DNA of 64,000 nt from Cepaea nemoralis (Eukaryota; Mollusca; Gastropoda; Stylommatophora; Helicidae): assembly GCA_014155875.1 (NCBI GenBank), contig JACEFZ010028122.1:241001-305000 (forward strand), written 5' to 3'. Position 1 is the stretch's first letter, and each line of letters begins with the position of its first letter. Both the position numbers and the translations under genes were made by a program. The notes under the pieces are model-generated. The model worked only from the letters and a program-made list of their open reading frames with translations. It had not been told where the DNA came from and did not search any database. Below, piece by piece: positions 18,391 to 28,539 of this stretch.

Positions 18391-18804
18391 TTTGTTGCAA
18401 TTGGGAAAGATGCAGGTTTGACAGGAGCAGATCTTATATCGTGGTCGGAGAAACAATTTGCAAATTTTCAAGCTCACGAAAGGAACGAAAGAGTTGCGGT
18501 AAGACAATTGGAAAAGGATCGACTAGATGAACAGGAGAGAACAAAGATTATTTGAGAGGAAAAAATGGCTATGGAAAATGATAGAATTGCAGCTCAAATT
18601 GCAGAAGATAAAGAGAGGATAGCCGCAGAAAATGACAGAATTGCAGCTCAATTGGTCGCTGATAAGGAAAGGATGGCATTGCAGATCGCTGCAGATAAGG
18701 AAAAACTAGATAGAGAAGCACAATTAAGAGAAAAAGAGATGGCTTTTAATCTTGAGAAATTGAATACAGAAACGCTTCTGAATGGAAAAAGAATTGGAGA
18801 ATAA
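18391..18804 (+). pseudogene. gag: Gag N-terminal part of element 2
   Basis: A frame starting near 18391 gives a WSEK motif as in element 1 and then a charged coiled coil of ENDRIAAQ and ADKERMA repeats. It contains a TGA at about 18553 and ends at 18804, with the frame changing to that of 18782-20047. The coiled coil uses different repeats from element 1 but has the same position and charge pattern. Confidence 0.7.
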
Positions 18805-20047
18805 CTTCAAAATGAAACAGTACGAGAAGGACAAGGATGAACAGATCGCTAAGAACAAAGTGGAGGCACATTCCACAGATGCCATTAAGAAATATAATGG
18901 GGTGATAAAGACATATTCCAACTCTGATTCTGTCTCTGCATGGCTAACTAATTTTGAGCTAATCTTGAGACACTATGGAGTTGCAGAAACTGAATGGGCA
19001 GTTTTGCTACATAGGCACTTAAGTGGTGAACCTTTACAGGTTGTAGAACTAATCCCAGATGAGTTACGTAGTGACTACTCATACATTCGAAAGAGACTGC
19101 TATCTCATTTCTGTCTAGACGAATTTGGCCTTCGTGCATCATTCAAAAATCTTATTCCTAAAGCAGGACAGACGTTCCTTGACTTCTCCTCTTTAACTCA
19201 ATTGACATTCGATAAATGGGCTCGATCAGCTAATGTTAATGATGACTACAAGAAGCTACGTGACTTGATTGTTAGAGACAAACTGATCTCGGCGGTTCCT
19301 CCGTCTATGTCTACCTTTCTTATTGAACAGAAATGTTCGAGTATACAGCAGATGGATGAGAAAGGAGAGTCTTTCTTCGACGCCCACAAAGACATATTTA
19401 ATAATAGTTTTTCCCCATTGGTAGAGACAAATGCATGTGATAGATTCCCTCATAAATCAAGGATGCAGGGATACAAAACACAACAACAGTCTCGAGGACA
19501 ATATCAAAGGAGGGAAAAACAACAACAACCAAAGTATCAACCTTATATTAAACACGGGAAAAAGGGTGTATGGACAACTTGCAAATACTGTGGTTTCACC
19601 CACGGCTCAAATCAAATGTGTGACAAACATCCGCAGTTTGACAGTTACATAAAGAAATTAGCACTTAGAAATAGAGACAGATTTAACACCTATCAAAGAC
19701 AAACACAATGCTTTAAATGTAAAAGTTTTGGACATATGTTTTTAGCTTGTCCGTTAAGAAAACTGTATAAAGAAGCAAACATAGGGATGCTGACATCTAG
19801 TAGTGACAGTGACTCGGACGAGACTAGTCATGCAAATACGGTAGAGGTGGAATATTCTCCCATCGACCCAACTTGTGATACCTGCCAGATCTTTCATAAA
19901 GAGGGCAACTTGACGTGCGGTCATAAAATACACGTGCAGGAGACTAATGCGGTCCAAATTACCAATGGATCACTGGTCGTACAACACGCCATAGTGAATG
20001 GAAAGAAATGTAGCTTAGTACGCGATTCCGGGTCGAGTATAGTGTGA
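18782..20047 (+). CDS. gag: Gag capsid, zinc fingers and protease start of element 2
   Basis: 421 codons. Capsid-like SCAN/Gmr1-type region at about residues 30-215 (LSGEPLQVVELIPDELRSDY, LIVRDKLISAVPPSMSTFLI). A CKYCG...MCDKHP finger follows near 275, then a CX2CX4HX4C knuckle (CFKCKSFGHMFLAC) near 315, an acidic Ser/Asp stretch, a CDTC...CGH cluster and the protease active site RDSGSS near the end. The TGA at 20045 cuts the protease. This copy keeps in one frame the module that is broken in element 1. Confidence 0.78.
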   Translation: MEKELENNFKMKQYEKDKDEQIAKNKVEAHSTDAIKKYNGVIKTYSNSDSVSAWLTNFELILRHYGVAETEWAVLLHRHLSGEPLQVVELIPDELRSDYSYIRKRLLSHFCLDEFGLRASFKNLIPKAGQTFLDFSSLTQLTFDKWARSANVNDDYKKLRDLIVRDKLISAVPPSMSTFLIEQKCSSIQQMDEKGESFFDAHKDIFNNSFSPLVETNACDRFPHKSRMQGYKTQQQSRGQYQRREKQQQPKYQPYIKHGKKGVWTTCKYCGFTHGSNQMCDKHPQFDSYIKKLALRNRDRFNTYQRQTQCFKCKSFGHMFLACPLRKLYKEANIGMLTSSSDSDSDETSHANTVEVEYSPIDPTCDTCQIFHKEGNLTCGHKIHVQETNAVQITNGSLVVQHAIVNGKKCSLVRDSGSSIV

Positions 20048-20326
20048 ATACATAAAAAGCTGATTAATGAAACCGACTATACTGGAGAGCATGTGACCTG
20101 TAGAACTTTTGGAGGTAGAAGAGAAAAGTTTCCAGTTGCCTGGGCTGATATAAACTGCCCATATTTTTCTAGGAAAATAAAGGTAGCTGCGCTGCCCGAC
20201 CCATTTGTGGAGGTCTTTATTGGAAACATCCCTGAATTATGTGATGTTTCGCGTGAGGACATAACAGAATGGGAAAGGAAGCATATTGTAGCAAACACCG
20301 TTGATAGTACACAAATACAAAATTAA
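20048..20326 (+). pseudogene. Protease C-terminal fragment of element 2
   Basis: HVTCRTFGG and VFIGNIPEL match HVTCRTFSG and IIIGNLPEV of element 1. It is separated from the active site by a stop. Confidence 0.65.
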
Positions 20327-20699
20327 AATCAATTACCTCATAATATTTTGGTTTCGAACACACACATATCAGATCCATGGGTAGGAGAACATACAAATAT
20401 TAATACAGTTCAAGCCGCGGCTATAACGCTGCAACACGACATCACACAGGTAAATAGACAACCACAGGCATATATTATGGCAGTGATAGTTCCTTCTTGT
20501 GAACCGAAGAATATGCTTATGAAAACAGATACTTCATTTGGTTTGGTCGATACTTTCTTCTGGTTGGTTTTCTTGGTAGGGAGTATGCTATCTATATATC
20601 AAACAAAGTAGTAAAATGTATAGCTAAAGCTACAGTGCAGTTTGAATAAGATGTTGCAATATGGTTTACGTCGGAAACTGAGCCATATCTATGGTATAT

Positions 20700-21025
20700 G
20701 ATGATTCTATACAATGCATATTCGAACAGTCCGCCTGACGGCACCGCATGATGAATCTGAAATCCCTTTGCAGGAATCACATTCGATGATCAGTTCTAAG
20801 ATCATTCTCAGATCAAATAATTATGTTATGGTGGATGGTACCTGTTTTCTGTCTGTCGTATACATTCTTCCACAAGGGTATAGGGAAATACTACATCTTG
20901 TTTGTACTCTGGGAGAAAGGTATATGAATCACACAAGCGCTATGAAATTACTCTATCATTGGTGAATTCTGTTCAGAAATTGGCTAAATATCTTTTAGGA
21001 AGAAAATTCTTGATCATCTCAAAAT
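20700..21025 (+). pseudogene. Integrase zinc-domain and RNase H scraps of element 2
   Basis: 20800-20965 aligns with the integrase N-terminal region of element 1 (ILPQGYREILHLVCTLGERY versus VLPTSYRKQALHLAHDIPLA). 20965-21025 reads VQKLAKYLLGRKFLI, matching the RNase H segment ITKLSRFLLGRHFIV. The intervening integrase core and RT are deleted at this point. Confidence 0.55.
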
Positions 21026-21339
21026 GAAGTTTACTAACCGTAAATAAAACATGTAGCGTCGTTGTGATTGTATTGTCATCATATATATTGTTATAAGTGG
21101 AGTGTACTTTATTTGTATCATTGTCTTGTTCATAGTAACAATCATTTTTTGTTTTTAAATTATTAGAGCGATTATCTTTATCGAAAACTTATGCTCAAAT
21201 AGATTTAGTAATAGCGAGCATGGCGAAATTTATATAGTTTTATAGATCATATCTGACAGTAACAAATAACCCAGATGGCGGAGGATTCTGTACACATGAC
21301 CGCGCCTGTAGCGCCTTTGTGTTTATAGGAATTCTTATA

Positions 21340-21555
21340 CCTTCTTTTTGGTCTTCAGAACTCTCCTTCATCATTCTACATTTACTATTTAAGGACATCA
21401 CAAACATTAATATCCATATAACTGAAATAGTACATCATGCGTACATTCTTAGACAGATCTTTTGTCACACTCGAACGTTTGGTCTTACGATAAAGCCAAG
21501 TAAAACTGAAACTGCATTTCAGGAAATTCAATTTCTGGAACATAAAATAATTTAG
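21340..21555 (+). pseudogene. RT fragment of element 2
   Basis: LTIKPSKTETAFQEIQFLEH matches LTVKPAKVDIAYQEISFLGY downstream of the YIDD box in element 1. The catalytic box itself is degraded (KDITNINIHI). It lies after the RNase H scrap, so the region was rearranged as well as deleted. Confidence 0.6.
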
Positions 21556-21559
21556 CGGA

Positions 21560-21681
21560 TCCACTCAGTAGACTATAAATAAATTATGAAAGTTTTATGT
21601 AGATATATTTATTTTTTTTCTGATTATTTTTTTAAGTGTAACATTACAGTAGGATGACTGTGGCTAAGTCTGAATTGCCAC

Positions 21682-21773
<92 letters not shown>

Positions 21774-23070
21774 ATTATTTTTTTTTAAAGAAAGTATGGA
21801 CGTAAGTTAGTCACTTGTTATTATTATTATTGCAGAAAGACAGGTGAAAAAGTGTCACGAGATTAAAGGGATGTAATGCGAACCTGGCATGATCAATAAA
21901 GATTGCTGCATTCTTGGACAGGCCAGAGTGGTAGTATCAGAGACAGATGAAACGTTTCACGTACTGTGGAGGCGACATGATCAATTAAGTTGGCTTCACT
22001 CTTTGACAAGCCAGCGTGGTAGTATTGTTGGTAGTTTGCCTAATAGATATACTTTTAATGTGATTTGGGTAATTTAGTCTTTGAGAATAATTAACAGATT
22101 CAATACACACGGAAGTGATGACAGTATCGATTAACAGTTTTAATGACGGTGTAGAGTTTGTGGATTTCAGGTGATAGGTAGATATATGATAGTTAATTAA
22201 GTAGGTATATTTTAAATAATATTGGTTGTTTTAAGTAAAAATGTTTATTTTTTTATTTTAATGTTATGGTTATATATATATTTTTTGTGTTTATAACTAT
22301 TATGATGATTGATATTGGTTATTTTAATTATCAGTACATTAATGTGTTGTAGTTATTAATGTCAGTAGTATTTTTGTGTTAACTAATCATCATATATGTA
22401 TCATTTTCATGATGGACGAATGAAGAGAAAGGAATGAAAGAAAAGTAATAGACACAAACATATAGTAACAATACACATTATAGGATATATAGATACATAT
22501 AACAAATGAACAACACATTATAGATATATAACACAGTTATATTGAGAATAGTTTTCCTTATCGACATGCTATAGCGAAAAGAAATGATGGTGTACCAGGT
22601 CGACTTGGAGTTGTGTGGATATATGTATTCACGTCAAGGACAATCAGTTGTCGACTACGGATCATGTGATCGTTGGGTATGCAACACTGCATGGTGTTTT
22701 TATTTAACTGACGGCACTCGGGGTTATAGAGACCGTTAGTAGTTTTAAGGTGTCAACATATATACGCGATTACAGATCTTAATATATGAACTGGCGGTGT
22801 TTGAGCCTTAGTTTAGTTACAAGTAGTCGGGCATGTTAACGCGATAACATCTCAAGGATCATTTATAGAATGTAGAGGTGGCGGTGTTCGGGACTTGTAT
22901 TTTAGTCCGGTGTTCAATATCCCACGATCTAGAGTGGTTCACGTTGACAAACTAAGTTCCAAGGACGGTGAATGCGTTGTCTATCACAATAGGATGTAAT
23001 TTACGTCGTAGATATCATTTGCTTGCATGTCAAGATAACATAGAAAATGGTCTAACGATCATTTTCATTG
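21560..23070 (+). other. 3' non-coding region of element 2
   Basis: About 1.5 kb, similar in length to the region in element 1, AT-rich, with a (TA)n tract at 21684-21769. No ORF or shared repeat that I recognise. Confidence 0.5.
21684..21769. repeat. (TA)n microsatellite in element 2
   Basis: About 86 bp of alternating T and A. Confidence 0.95.
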
Positions 23071-23071
23071 T

Positions 23072-23085
23072 AGAGGGGGCAAAGC
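23072..23085 (+). promoter_or_regulatory. Polypurine tract of element 2
   Basis: AGAGGGGGCAAAGC directly before the 3' LTR. The purine run is interrupted by one C. Confidence 0.6.
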
Positions 23086-23784
23086 TGTCATGTGGCAAAT
23101 GACAGTGATGCAACTTTAAATTGATGAGTTAGCGCATCAAAGAAGAAGATAAAGAGTGGCACAAATGGTGAACATTGTGACACCAACATTGAACGCAATT
23201 TAGACATCATGGTACGACGTCACCCTAACACCGTAACGGCTTAAGCTTTAGTTTGGGATCCAGCAAAGACAAGTTAGGACGTGCTTCAACACCAGTCCCA
23301 GAATACCGGCTGTTATGATGGCTGCCAATCCTCGGTGTCCACATGAAGTCGCTCTAGGTGTGTCCGGCAATTGACTACAGGTACTCCTGGCTATCCTGAT
23401 GCCACGGTCGCTGGCATATATCGTATTCCCTATATGACAGTGGAAGGTAGGCGTTTGTTGAACATTCATTATCATGGCAGGTGGCCCGCTTGGTGCCCAA
23501 ATATCCACACAGTACTAGATAGATGAATAGCGATGGAGAAGCAAGAGCGAAAGTGCGGTGCGAAAGACTCAAGACTGGATGCGCTCACTCGCTCACGTTT
23601 GCTGTTGAAGATTGCCTGCGATAAATTATATCTCAGTTCACTCGAATGACTTTGTTGTTGGATTTATGTTGGAGTCAGCATAGTGAGGCTGTCCTACATG
23701 TGATTGTACAATTTAGCTCATGCAGTTAAACGTCAGGTCAATATCATTGTAGAGGAAGCAGGGATCAGCGTTTAACTCTTGATA
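23086..23784 (+). repeat. 3' LTR of element 2
   Basis: About 699 bp, the partner of 15811-16507. The last bases have decayed (TTGATA in place of ATGACA). Confidence 0.85.
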
Positions 23785-23882
23785 GAGAGACACAGAGAGA
23801 GGGAAAGAGAGACACAGAGAGAGAGAGGGAGAGAGAGAAAGAGAGAGAGGGAGAGAGAGACAGAGAGAGGGAGAGAGAGAGG

Positions 23883-23930
<48 letters not shown>

Positions 23931-23941
23931 GAGAGAGAGAT
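23785..23941. repeat. (GA)n / (GACA)n microsatellite, right part
   Basis: Continuation of the tract at 15551-15810, with a pure (GACA)n stretch at about 23889-23930. Confidence 0.93.
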
Positions 23942-23971
23942 CACAATGCTGTGAAATAATCCAAAGTGCTG

Positions 23972-24420
23972 AATATTCTTCTTCTTCTTTCGTTCGCTTG
24001 AAATATGTCTATAACAGCAATGTTATCTTTCTTAGTTCACTCAGCGGTCCATAGAGTTTATCTTCCACTGTTGTCTCTCTAGGCCAAAAGGTTTGCCTGG
24101 ATATGTTGTAGTTTGGGCAGTCTTGGAGTATGTGCTCTGCTGTTTGCGACGCCAAACCACAGGTGCACATGGCAGTCACCAATCTTGAATTTTGTATACA
24201 TGTGGTTCCGTAGTCTATTGTGTCCTGTCCTGAGGCGCAGAATAATGACTTGTTCTGGTCTGTCCACAACGTGGCAGTCGTCGTGAGCAGGTTTTGGTCT
24301 CCTCCTGACTAATCTGATCTTTGTTTTCTTTTGGTGGTATGTAATGGGCACATCAGGCTGTTCTTCTTTTGCTCCTTCCATAGCCAATCGATCATCTCTA
24401 TATATATCTGAATTTTAAGT
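23972..24420 (-). pseudogene. RNase H-type LINE, C-terminal zinc-finger region
   Basis: On the minus strand two frames together give QPDVPITYHQKKTKIRLVRR, then RLRTGHNRLRNHMY, then CTCGLASQTAEHILQDCPNY. These are C-terminal segments of LINEs that carry RNase H (I-like clades). A frameshift lies near 24190. A short (AAG)n at 23975-23990 may be the tail. Confidence 0.65.
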
Positions 24421-24699
24421 CTTGCCCTTGGGAGGACCGGACAAAACAATCTTGTGGACGCTTTCAGCGTCACAACGAAACAATACAGTCAAAGAATGAA
24501 AAACAGCTAATTGATTATTAAAGAAAAATAACGAATTGTGTTATTAAATTCTCATCTTTGAAAAACTGTAACCTTATGTTTATTTACAATATGAAAACTA
24601 CTTATAATTATTATCAATTTGTTTATAGAGAATATAATCATCGTTAACTCTTATTACAATATTATAAGTTTTTAAGATACATATTAAATTATTAAATCC
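24421..24699. other. AT-rich spacer
   Basis: No coding or repeat signal recognised in about 280 bp. Confidence 0.45.
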
Positions 24700-24713
24700 T
24701 AAATCGGTTCCTA

Positions 24714-24756
<43 letters not shown>
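24700..24756 (+). repeat. LINE 3' end with (AATC)n tail
   Basis: CGGTTCCTAAATC followed by ten AATC units. The same end (TTCCTAAATCAATCAATC read on the minus strand) occurs at 51056-51072, attached to an RNase H-type LINE fragment. Confidence 0.6.
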
Positions 24757-24878
24757 TAATATATTTACGCTAACGGTAGTAACGTCCCTTGAAATATATG
24801 TTATGTTGTTATGTCCCATTTCCCTATTTTAAATACATGTGTTGCTTTCAGTGTTTTTTTTTTTTTTTTTAATTAGAT

Positions 24879-26654
24879 TTGGTATATTATTGTAAATTCA
24901 ACGTAGAGTTAAAGAACAGATTCGATGCATTGTCCGATATGGAAATATTATTTCAAGACGTCAGTGACCAATGGGAAATATTAAAGAAATCAGTCAACCA
25001 AGCTGCAGAAACAACCATCCCAACAGTAAAGATAATAGGACGCAAGAAATCGATGACGGAAGACATCTTAAAACTCATGGAAATAAGAACAAATAACAAA
25101 AATAACAAGGAAAAATATGAAGAAATTCACAGGAAAATTGGGAAGCTATGCAAAGAGGCAAAAGAAACAGGGCTTGAGGAAAATTGCAAGGAAATTGAAA
25201 ACCAACACAACACGCGGAATACCAAATTAATGCACAAAAGAACTGATGACATTACTAACAAAAGAACACACACATCAGGGGGGGGGGGGGGGGGGGGGTG
25301 TGCCTAAAAATCAAAGATGGCAAAATCATAATAGAAAAAGATCAGATTTTACACGCATGGTCAGATTATGTGAAAGACCTTTATGATGATACAAGAGAAG
25401 AACAATATAATCTTCGGAATAATAATGAAGGACAATCAATTTTGAAGATGGAAGTTCAGAATGCTCTTAACCACATGAAAACTGGCAGGACCCCGGGTAT
25501 AGATAACATCACAATATAAATCATCAATGCCTTAGAAGAAAATGGAATAGACCAAGTCACCAGGCTGCTGAACGCAATATACGATACTGGAGATATACCT
25601 CATGAATTATGTAATTATATATTTATTGCAATCCCGAAGAATTCAGGAGCCTTGGAATGCGATCAGCATCGAACAATTAGTATAATAAGCCACATCACGA
25701 AGATTCTGCTGAGAATTATCATGCAAAGAGTTAGGAAGAAAATACAACCCGAAATAGGAGAAGAACAATGTGGGTTTGTAGAAGGCAAGGGCACAGTAAA
25801 TGCTGTGTATATACTGAGAACAGTAATTGAACGTTCTATAGAAGTAAACAAAGATCTATATCTTTGCTTTATTGACTACACAAAGGCTTTCGATAAAGTG
25901 AGACATGTCGACATGATAAGGATGCTTGAAGATCTACAAATTGATGGAAAAGACCTTAGACTTGTAAAAAACATATATTGGAAACAACAAGCTGCCATCA
26001 GAATTGATAACGATGTAGGTCAATATCAGCCTATTAAAAGAGGTGTGAGACAGGGATGTGTAATGTCTCCAGATCTGTGAAAATATTTTCAGAAATATAG
26101 AAGATATGGAAGGAATCAACATTGAGGGACGATACATCAATAACATTAGATATGCAGATGATACAGTCTTGATTGCAGACAATGAACAGGACCTGCAATA
26201 TTTAGTAGATGCGGTTGTTGCACACAGTGAACAACTAGGGTTAGAACTGAATATTAAGAAGACACAGATTATGGTCGTCACTGGGAAGAAGGAAATACCA
26301 CAATGTGATATACGAGTAAGTGGGCATGTTCTTTTGCAAGTGAATCGATACAATTATCTCGGCACAGTCATAACATCTGATGGGAAATGCCTTGAAGAGA
26401 TTAGAACAGGAATTGCCATTGCGAAGGTAGCCTTTTGCAAGATGAAAAACATACTGACCAATAAAAAGATATCAATTGGAACGAGAAAAAGAGTGTTGAA
26501 GTGCTACATAGAACTTATACTTTTGTATGGATGTGAAGCGTGGACAATAAGCAGTCAAGCTGAAAACCAGTTAATGGCTGTGGAAATTTGGTTTCTGAGG
26601 AAAATGCAAAGAATACCATGGACAGATAGAAAAACCAATGAACATGTCCTTTAA
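24879..26654 (+). pseudogene. LINE family C reverse transcriptase, broken
   Basis: Frames 24879-25307, 25298-25519, 25652-26080 and 26106-26654. RT motifs in order: FIAIPKNSGALE, EIGEEQCGFVEGKGTVNAVY, LCFIDYTKAFDKVRH with the first catalytic Asp, GVRQGCVMSPDL and RYADDTVLIAD with the YADD box (about 26157). WTISSQAENQLMAVEIWFLR follows. Damage: the G run, a stop near 25519, a small deletion at 26080-26100 just after GVRQGCVMSPDL, and a stop at 26652. Confidence 0.8.
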
Positions 26655-26940
26655 GAAACAAATGAAGATCGTAAACTGATTAGAGTCATTAGACATTTAC
26701 AGTCAAAATTTTTGGGCATGTTATGAGAAGAAATGATTTGGAGAACTTGATGACAACTGGTAAGATCGAAGGGAGGAGACCAAGGGGGAGACCGAGAAGT
26801 AAATACTTGGATGGCTAGGCCACGTGGCATGGTCGTGACAGGAACACGGAGCTGATCCACGACTCTGGTGATTGAGTGAGATGACAGAATTGGACCGCCC
26901 ACGCTTACCGGCATGGCACATGATGGATAGATGGATATTA
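24880..26940 (+). mobile_element. RTE-like LINE (family C), 5' truncated
   Basis: Carries the linker and RT domain in four broken frames and the C-terminal basic domain, then a (GATG)n-like tail at 26920-26938. The 5' endonuclease is missing. A 21-base G run at 25278-25298 interrupts the linker. The same family lies at 41035-41862 (plus), and 3' pieces at 14925-15285 (minus). Poly(T) at 24851-24869 borders its 5' end. Confidence 0.8.
25278..25298. repeat. Poly(G) run of 21 bases
   Basis: Uninterrupted G inside the LINE linker region. Confidence 0.95.
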
Positions 26941-26984
26941 TTGTTATATAGTATTGCTTGCTTGACATAGTTCTGGTATAGTGT

Positions 26985-27145
26985 TACTATATGATTGTTA
27001 TTGTCCGGATGACAACAAAAATATTCTCAAGAATGTTGTACAGATTCAAGCCACAGACGGAGGCGATGCCGGCTCAGAGCCCTTGTTGTTTTCAATTACC
27101 AGCGGCAACCCTCATGATTTCTATAGTACTGATTTCCACACGGGT
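26985..27145 (+). pseudogene. Cadherin-repeat-like exon fragment, copy 1
   Basis: Encodes VQIQATDGGDAGSEPLLFSI, then TSGNPHDFYSTDFHTG. This matches the cadherin repeat pattern (V-x-A-x-D-x-D-G...L-x-Y/F-S-I...G-N...F-x-I/T-D...T-G). Cadherin repeats mediate calcium-dependent adhesion outside the cell. GGGTAAGT follows at the end of the match and looks like a splice donor. Upstream the frame has no signal or neighbouring cadherin repeat, and copy 2 is elsewhere. I read this as a duplicated exon scrap, not a working gene. Confidence 0.5.
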
Positions 27146-27204
27146 AAGTATATATTTGTGCCCAATAGGGTGGAAGGTGTAAGTAGGAACCTATGTATTA
27201 TTTA

Positions 27205-27398
27205 CACACCCCCCTCCCCTCCCTCCCTCCACCCCCCCCCCCCCGAAGCTGATTGCGTCCCTTGGTTGTATACAATAATAACAGACCAGATTTAAGTGTT
27301 ACTTGCATGTATGACGTCATCAACATGTGACATTCTCTCCAGAATGTTCCCATTGCAGACAATATGCAAGAGAGAAAGAAACATTGTTTTTTAAGTTG
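27205..27398. other. C-rich tract and intron-like sequence shared with 45.0 and 45.7 kb
   Basis: A C-rich low-complexity stretch at 27208-27245 is followed by CATGTGACATTCTCTCCAGA and ATGTTCCCATTGCAG. The same block occurs at 45045-45090 (plus) and about 45670-45725 (minus), each followed by a GA-rich run. It could be intron DNA travelling with the cadherin-like exon. Confidence 0.5.
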
Positions 27399-27478
27399 CA
27401 TATCCCTTACAGGACGTTGCAGTCAACACCAGCATTTTTCAGCTGTTATTGATGTTCTTGCCAAGATTACGCTCAGAT
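27399..27478 (-). mobile_element. SINE 3' fragment
   Basis: Matches the last about 80 bp of the common SINE (GCATATCCCTTACAGGACGT to the CAAGATTACGCTCAG block). Confidence 0.65.
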
Positions 27479-27809
27479 CGATCCGAAGCTTTGGGTTCAG
27501 TATTTCTGAGAGACTGAAAGGTTTGCAACTATTGTAGTCAGGTTGATATAAAGACGTTTACCCGACCCTCAACCAAGGTCAGCAACCTGCGGAGTGTGCA
27601 AGAGCGGTACCGAAACTTCCCATCTGTGGACAGACATGTTAGAGTGTAACTAGGTCATGGTTCAGCACAGCTCTAGGGTCTTGTCTGCGTCGCTGACTCA
27701 GGAGTTAGTGAGCGCGGCCACACAGTTCTCCGACACACCGAGTCCAGGCTTTGAAATCTGCCGCCGGCCATTTGTAAGTTGATTGCTTTGCGTTGATTTG
27801 ATTGTATAA
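27479..27809. other. Unannotated spacer
   Basis: About 330 bp of mixed composition. Nothing recognised. Confidence 0.4.
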
Positions 27810-27945
27810 GCCTATGTCGTTCAGACAGCAATGGCAAACTACTGACGGTAAAATTGTCCAGTAAATCACAAACTACTGACGGTAAAATTGTCCAGTAAAT
27901 CACAAACTACTGACGGTAAAATTGTCCAGTAAATCACAAACAGCC
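27810..27945 (+). mobile_element. SINE core with internal triplication
   Basis: Contains CGTTCAGACAGCAATGG followed by three identical 34-bp units (27835-27936) made from the SINE central block, CAAACTACTGACGG...CCAGTAAATCA, then CAAACAGCC. Other SINE copies have this unit once. Confidence 0.65.
27835..27936 (+). repeat. 34-bp tandem repeat, three units
   Basis: Exact period 34, three copies with no differences that I can see. Confidence 0.92.
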
Positions 27946-27949
27946 GATG

Positions 27950-28055
27950 GAGATCACCGTGGCCAAATGGATAAGAGCGCTCATGGTAAACTTCCAGTGT
28001 ACCGATGCCTCGGTAGAAGGTTCACTCCTACATAGGTCAGTTGGACCAAAATATT
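27950..28055 (+). mobile_element. tRNA-related SINE head, family 3
   Basis: A-box-like TGGCCAAATGGATAAGAGC and, about 45 bp later, B-box-like GGTTCACTCC, followed by GGTCAGTTGGACCAAAATAT. The body after the B box matches 31185-31215 (GGTCAGTTGGAGTAAAATGT). The A box resembles an arginine tRNA. Confidence 0.55.
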
Positions 28056-28535
28056 GAATACAATGACGTCATAAGGTCAGGTTACAGATGGCCGCCACAC
28101 TTTCGATATAATCTATAACAGAGTAGCCTGTTATAGGGGTTGTATGGCATTGAGGGGCTAGCTGGTGCGCAACGAAAAAATGTATTAGTGAGCAATGCAC
28201 GGGTGAGCACCGTGGTTAGAGGTAGCTATAGGGGGTCGTGAGATGACGACAAGGGAGTTACGACAAAGAAGCAGTTTGACCACCAGCTGGAGAGGTCGCA
28301 GGAGTTGGGTTTCATCTAGAATGCGTTAAATTGAGTAGAGCAAGATTAAGTTTTGTAATCCTTCGAATGTCAACAACCTTGTAGGCTGTCATGCCTTTTT
28401 GTATGAAGCACCACCAATAAAAGTGAAACTTGGATGTCGCCGACCTTGTTCTTAATTCAATGGAGTGTGGACTTTGAGAGATGGGCCACTGTACGACACG
28501 GTTAACTTTAGCTCCCCTTCTCTGCTATATCACCA
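28056..28535. other. Unannotated spacer
   Basis: Mixed-composition DNA. One A-box-like ACCGTGGTTAGAGGTAGC at 28209-28226 has no clear B box. Nothing else that I can name. Confidence 0.4.
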
Positions 28536-28539
28536 GCGA

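Larger units (their letters stand above)
15811..23784 (+). mobile_element. Older Gmr1-like gypsy LTR element (element 2), degenerate, about 7.97 kb
   Basis: LTRs at 15811-16507 and 23086-23784 begin TGTCATG. The 5' LTR ends CATGACA. A primer site follows directly, and a purine tract precedes the 3' LTR. GAGAG flanks both sides, compatible with a 5-bp duplication in the GA tract. Gag and protease are related to element 1. Integrase, RT and RNase H survive only as short pieces. By eye the LTRs differ at about 20 positions including indels, so this insertion is clearly older than element 1. Confidence 0.85.

Noticed and set aside
27950..28020. Functional arginine tRNA gene
   Set aside because: A and B boxes are recognisable, but the acceptor and T stems do not pair and the downstream body is shared with another SINE copy.
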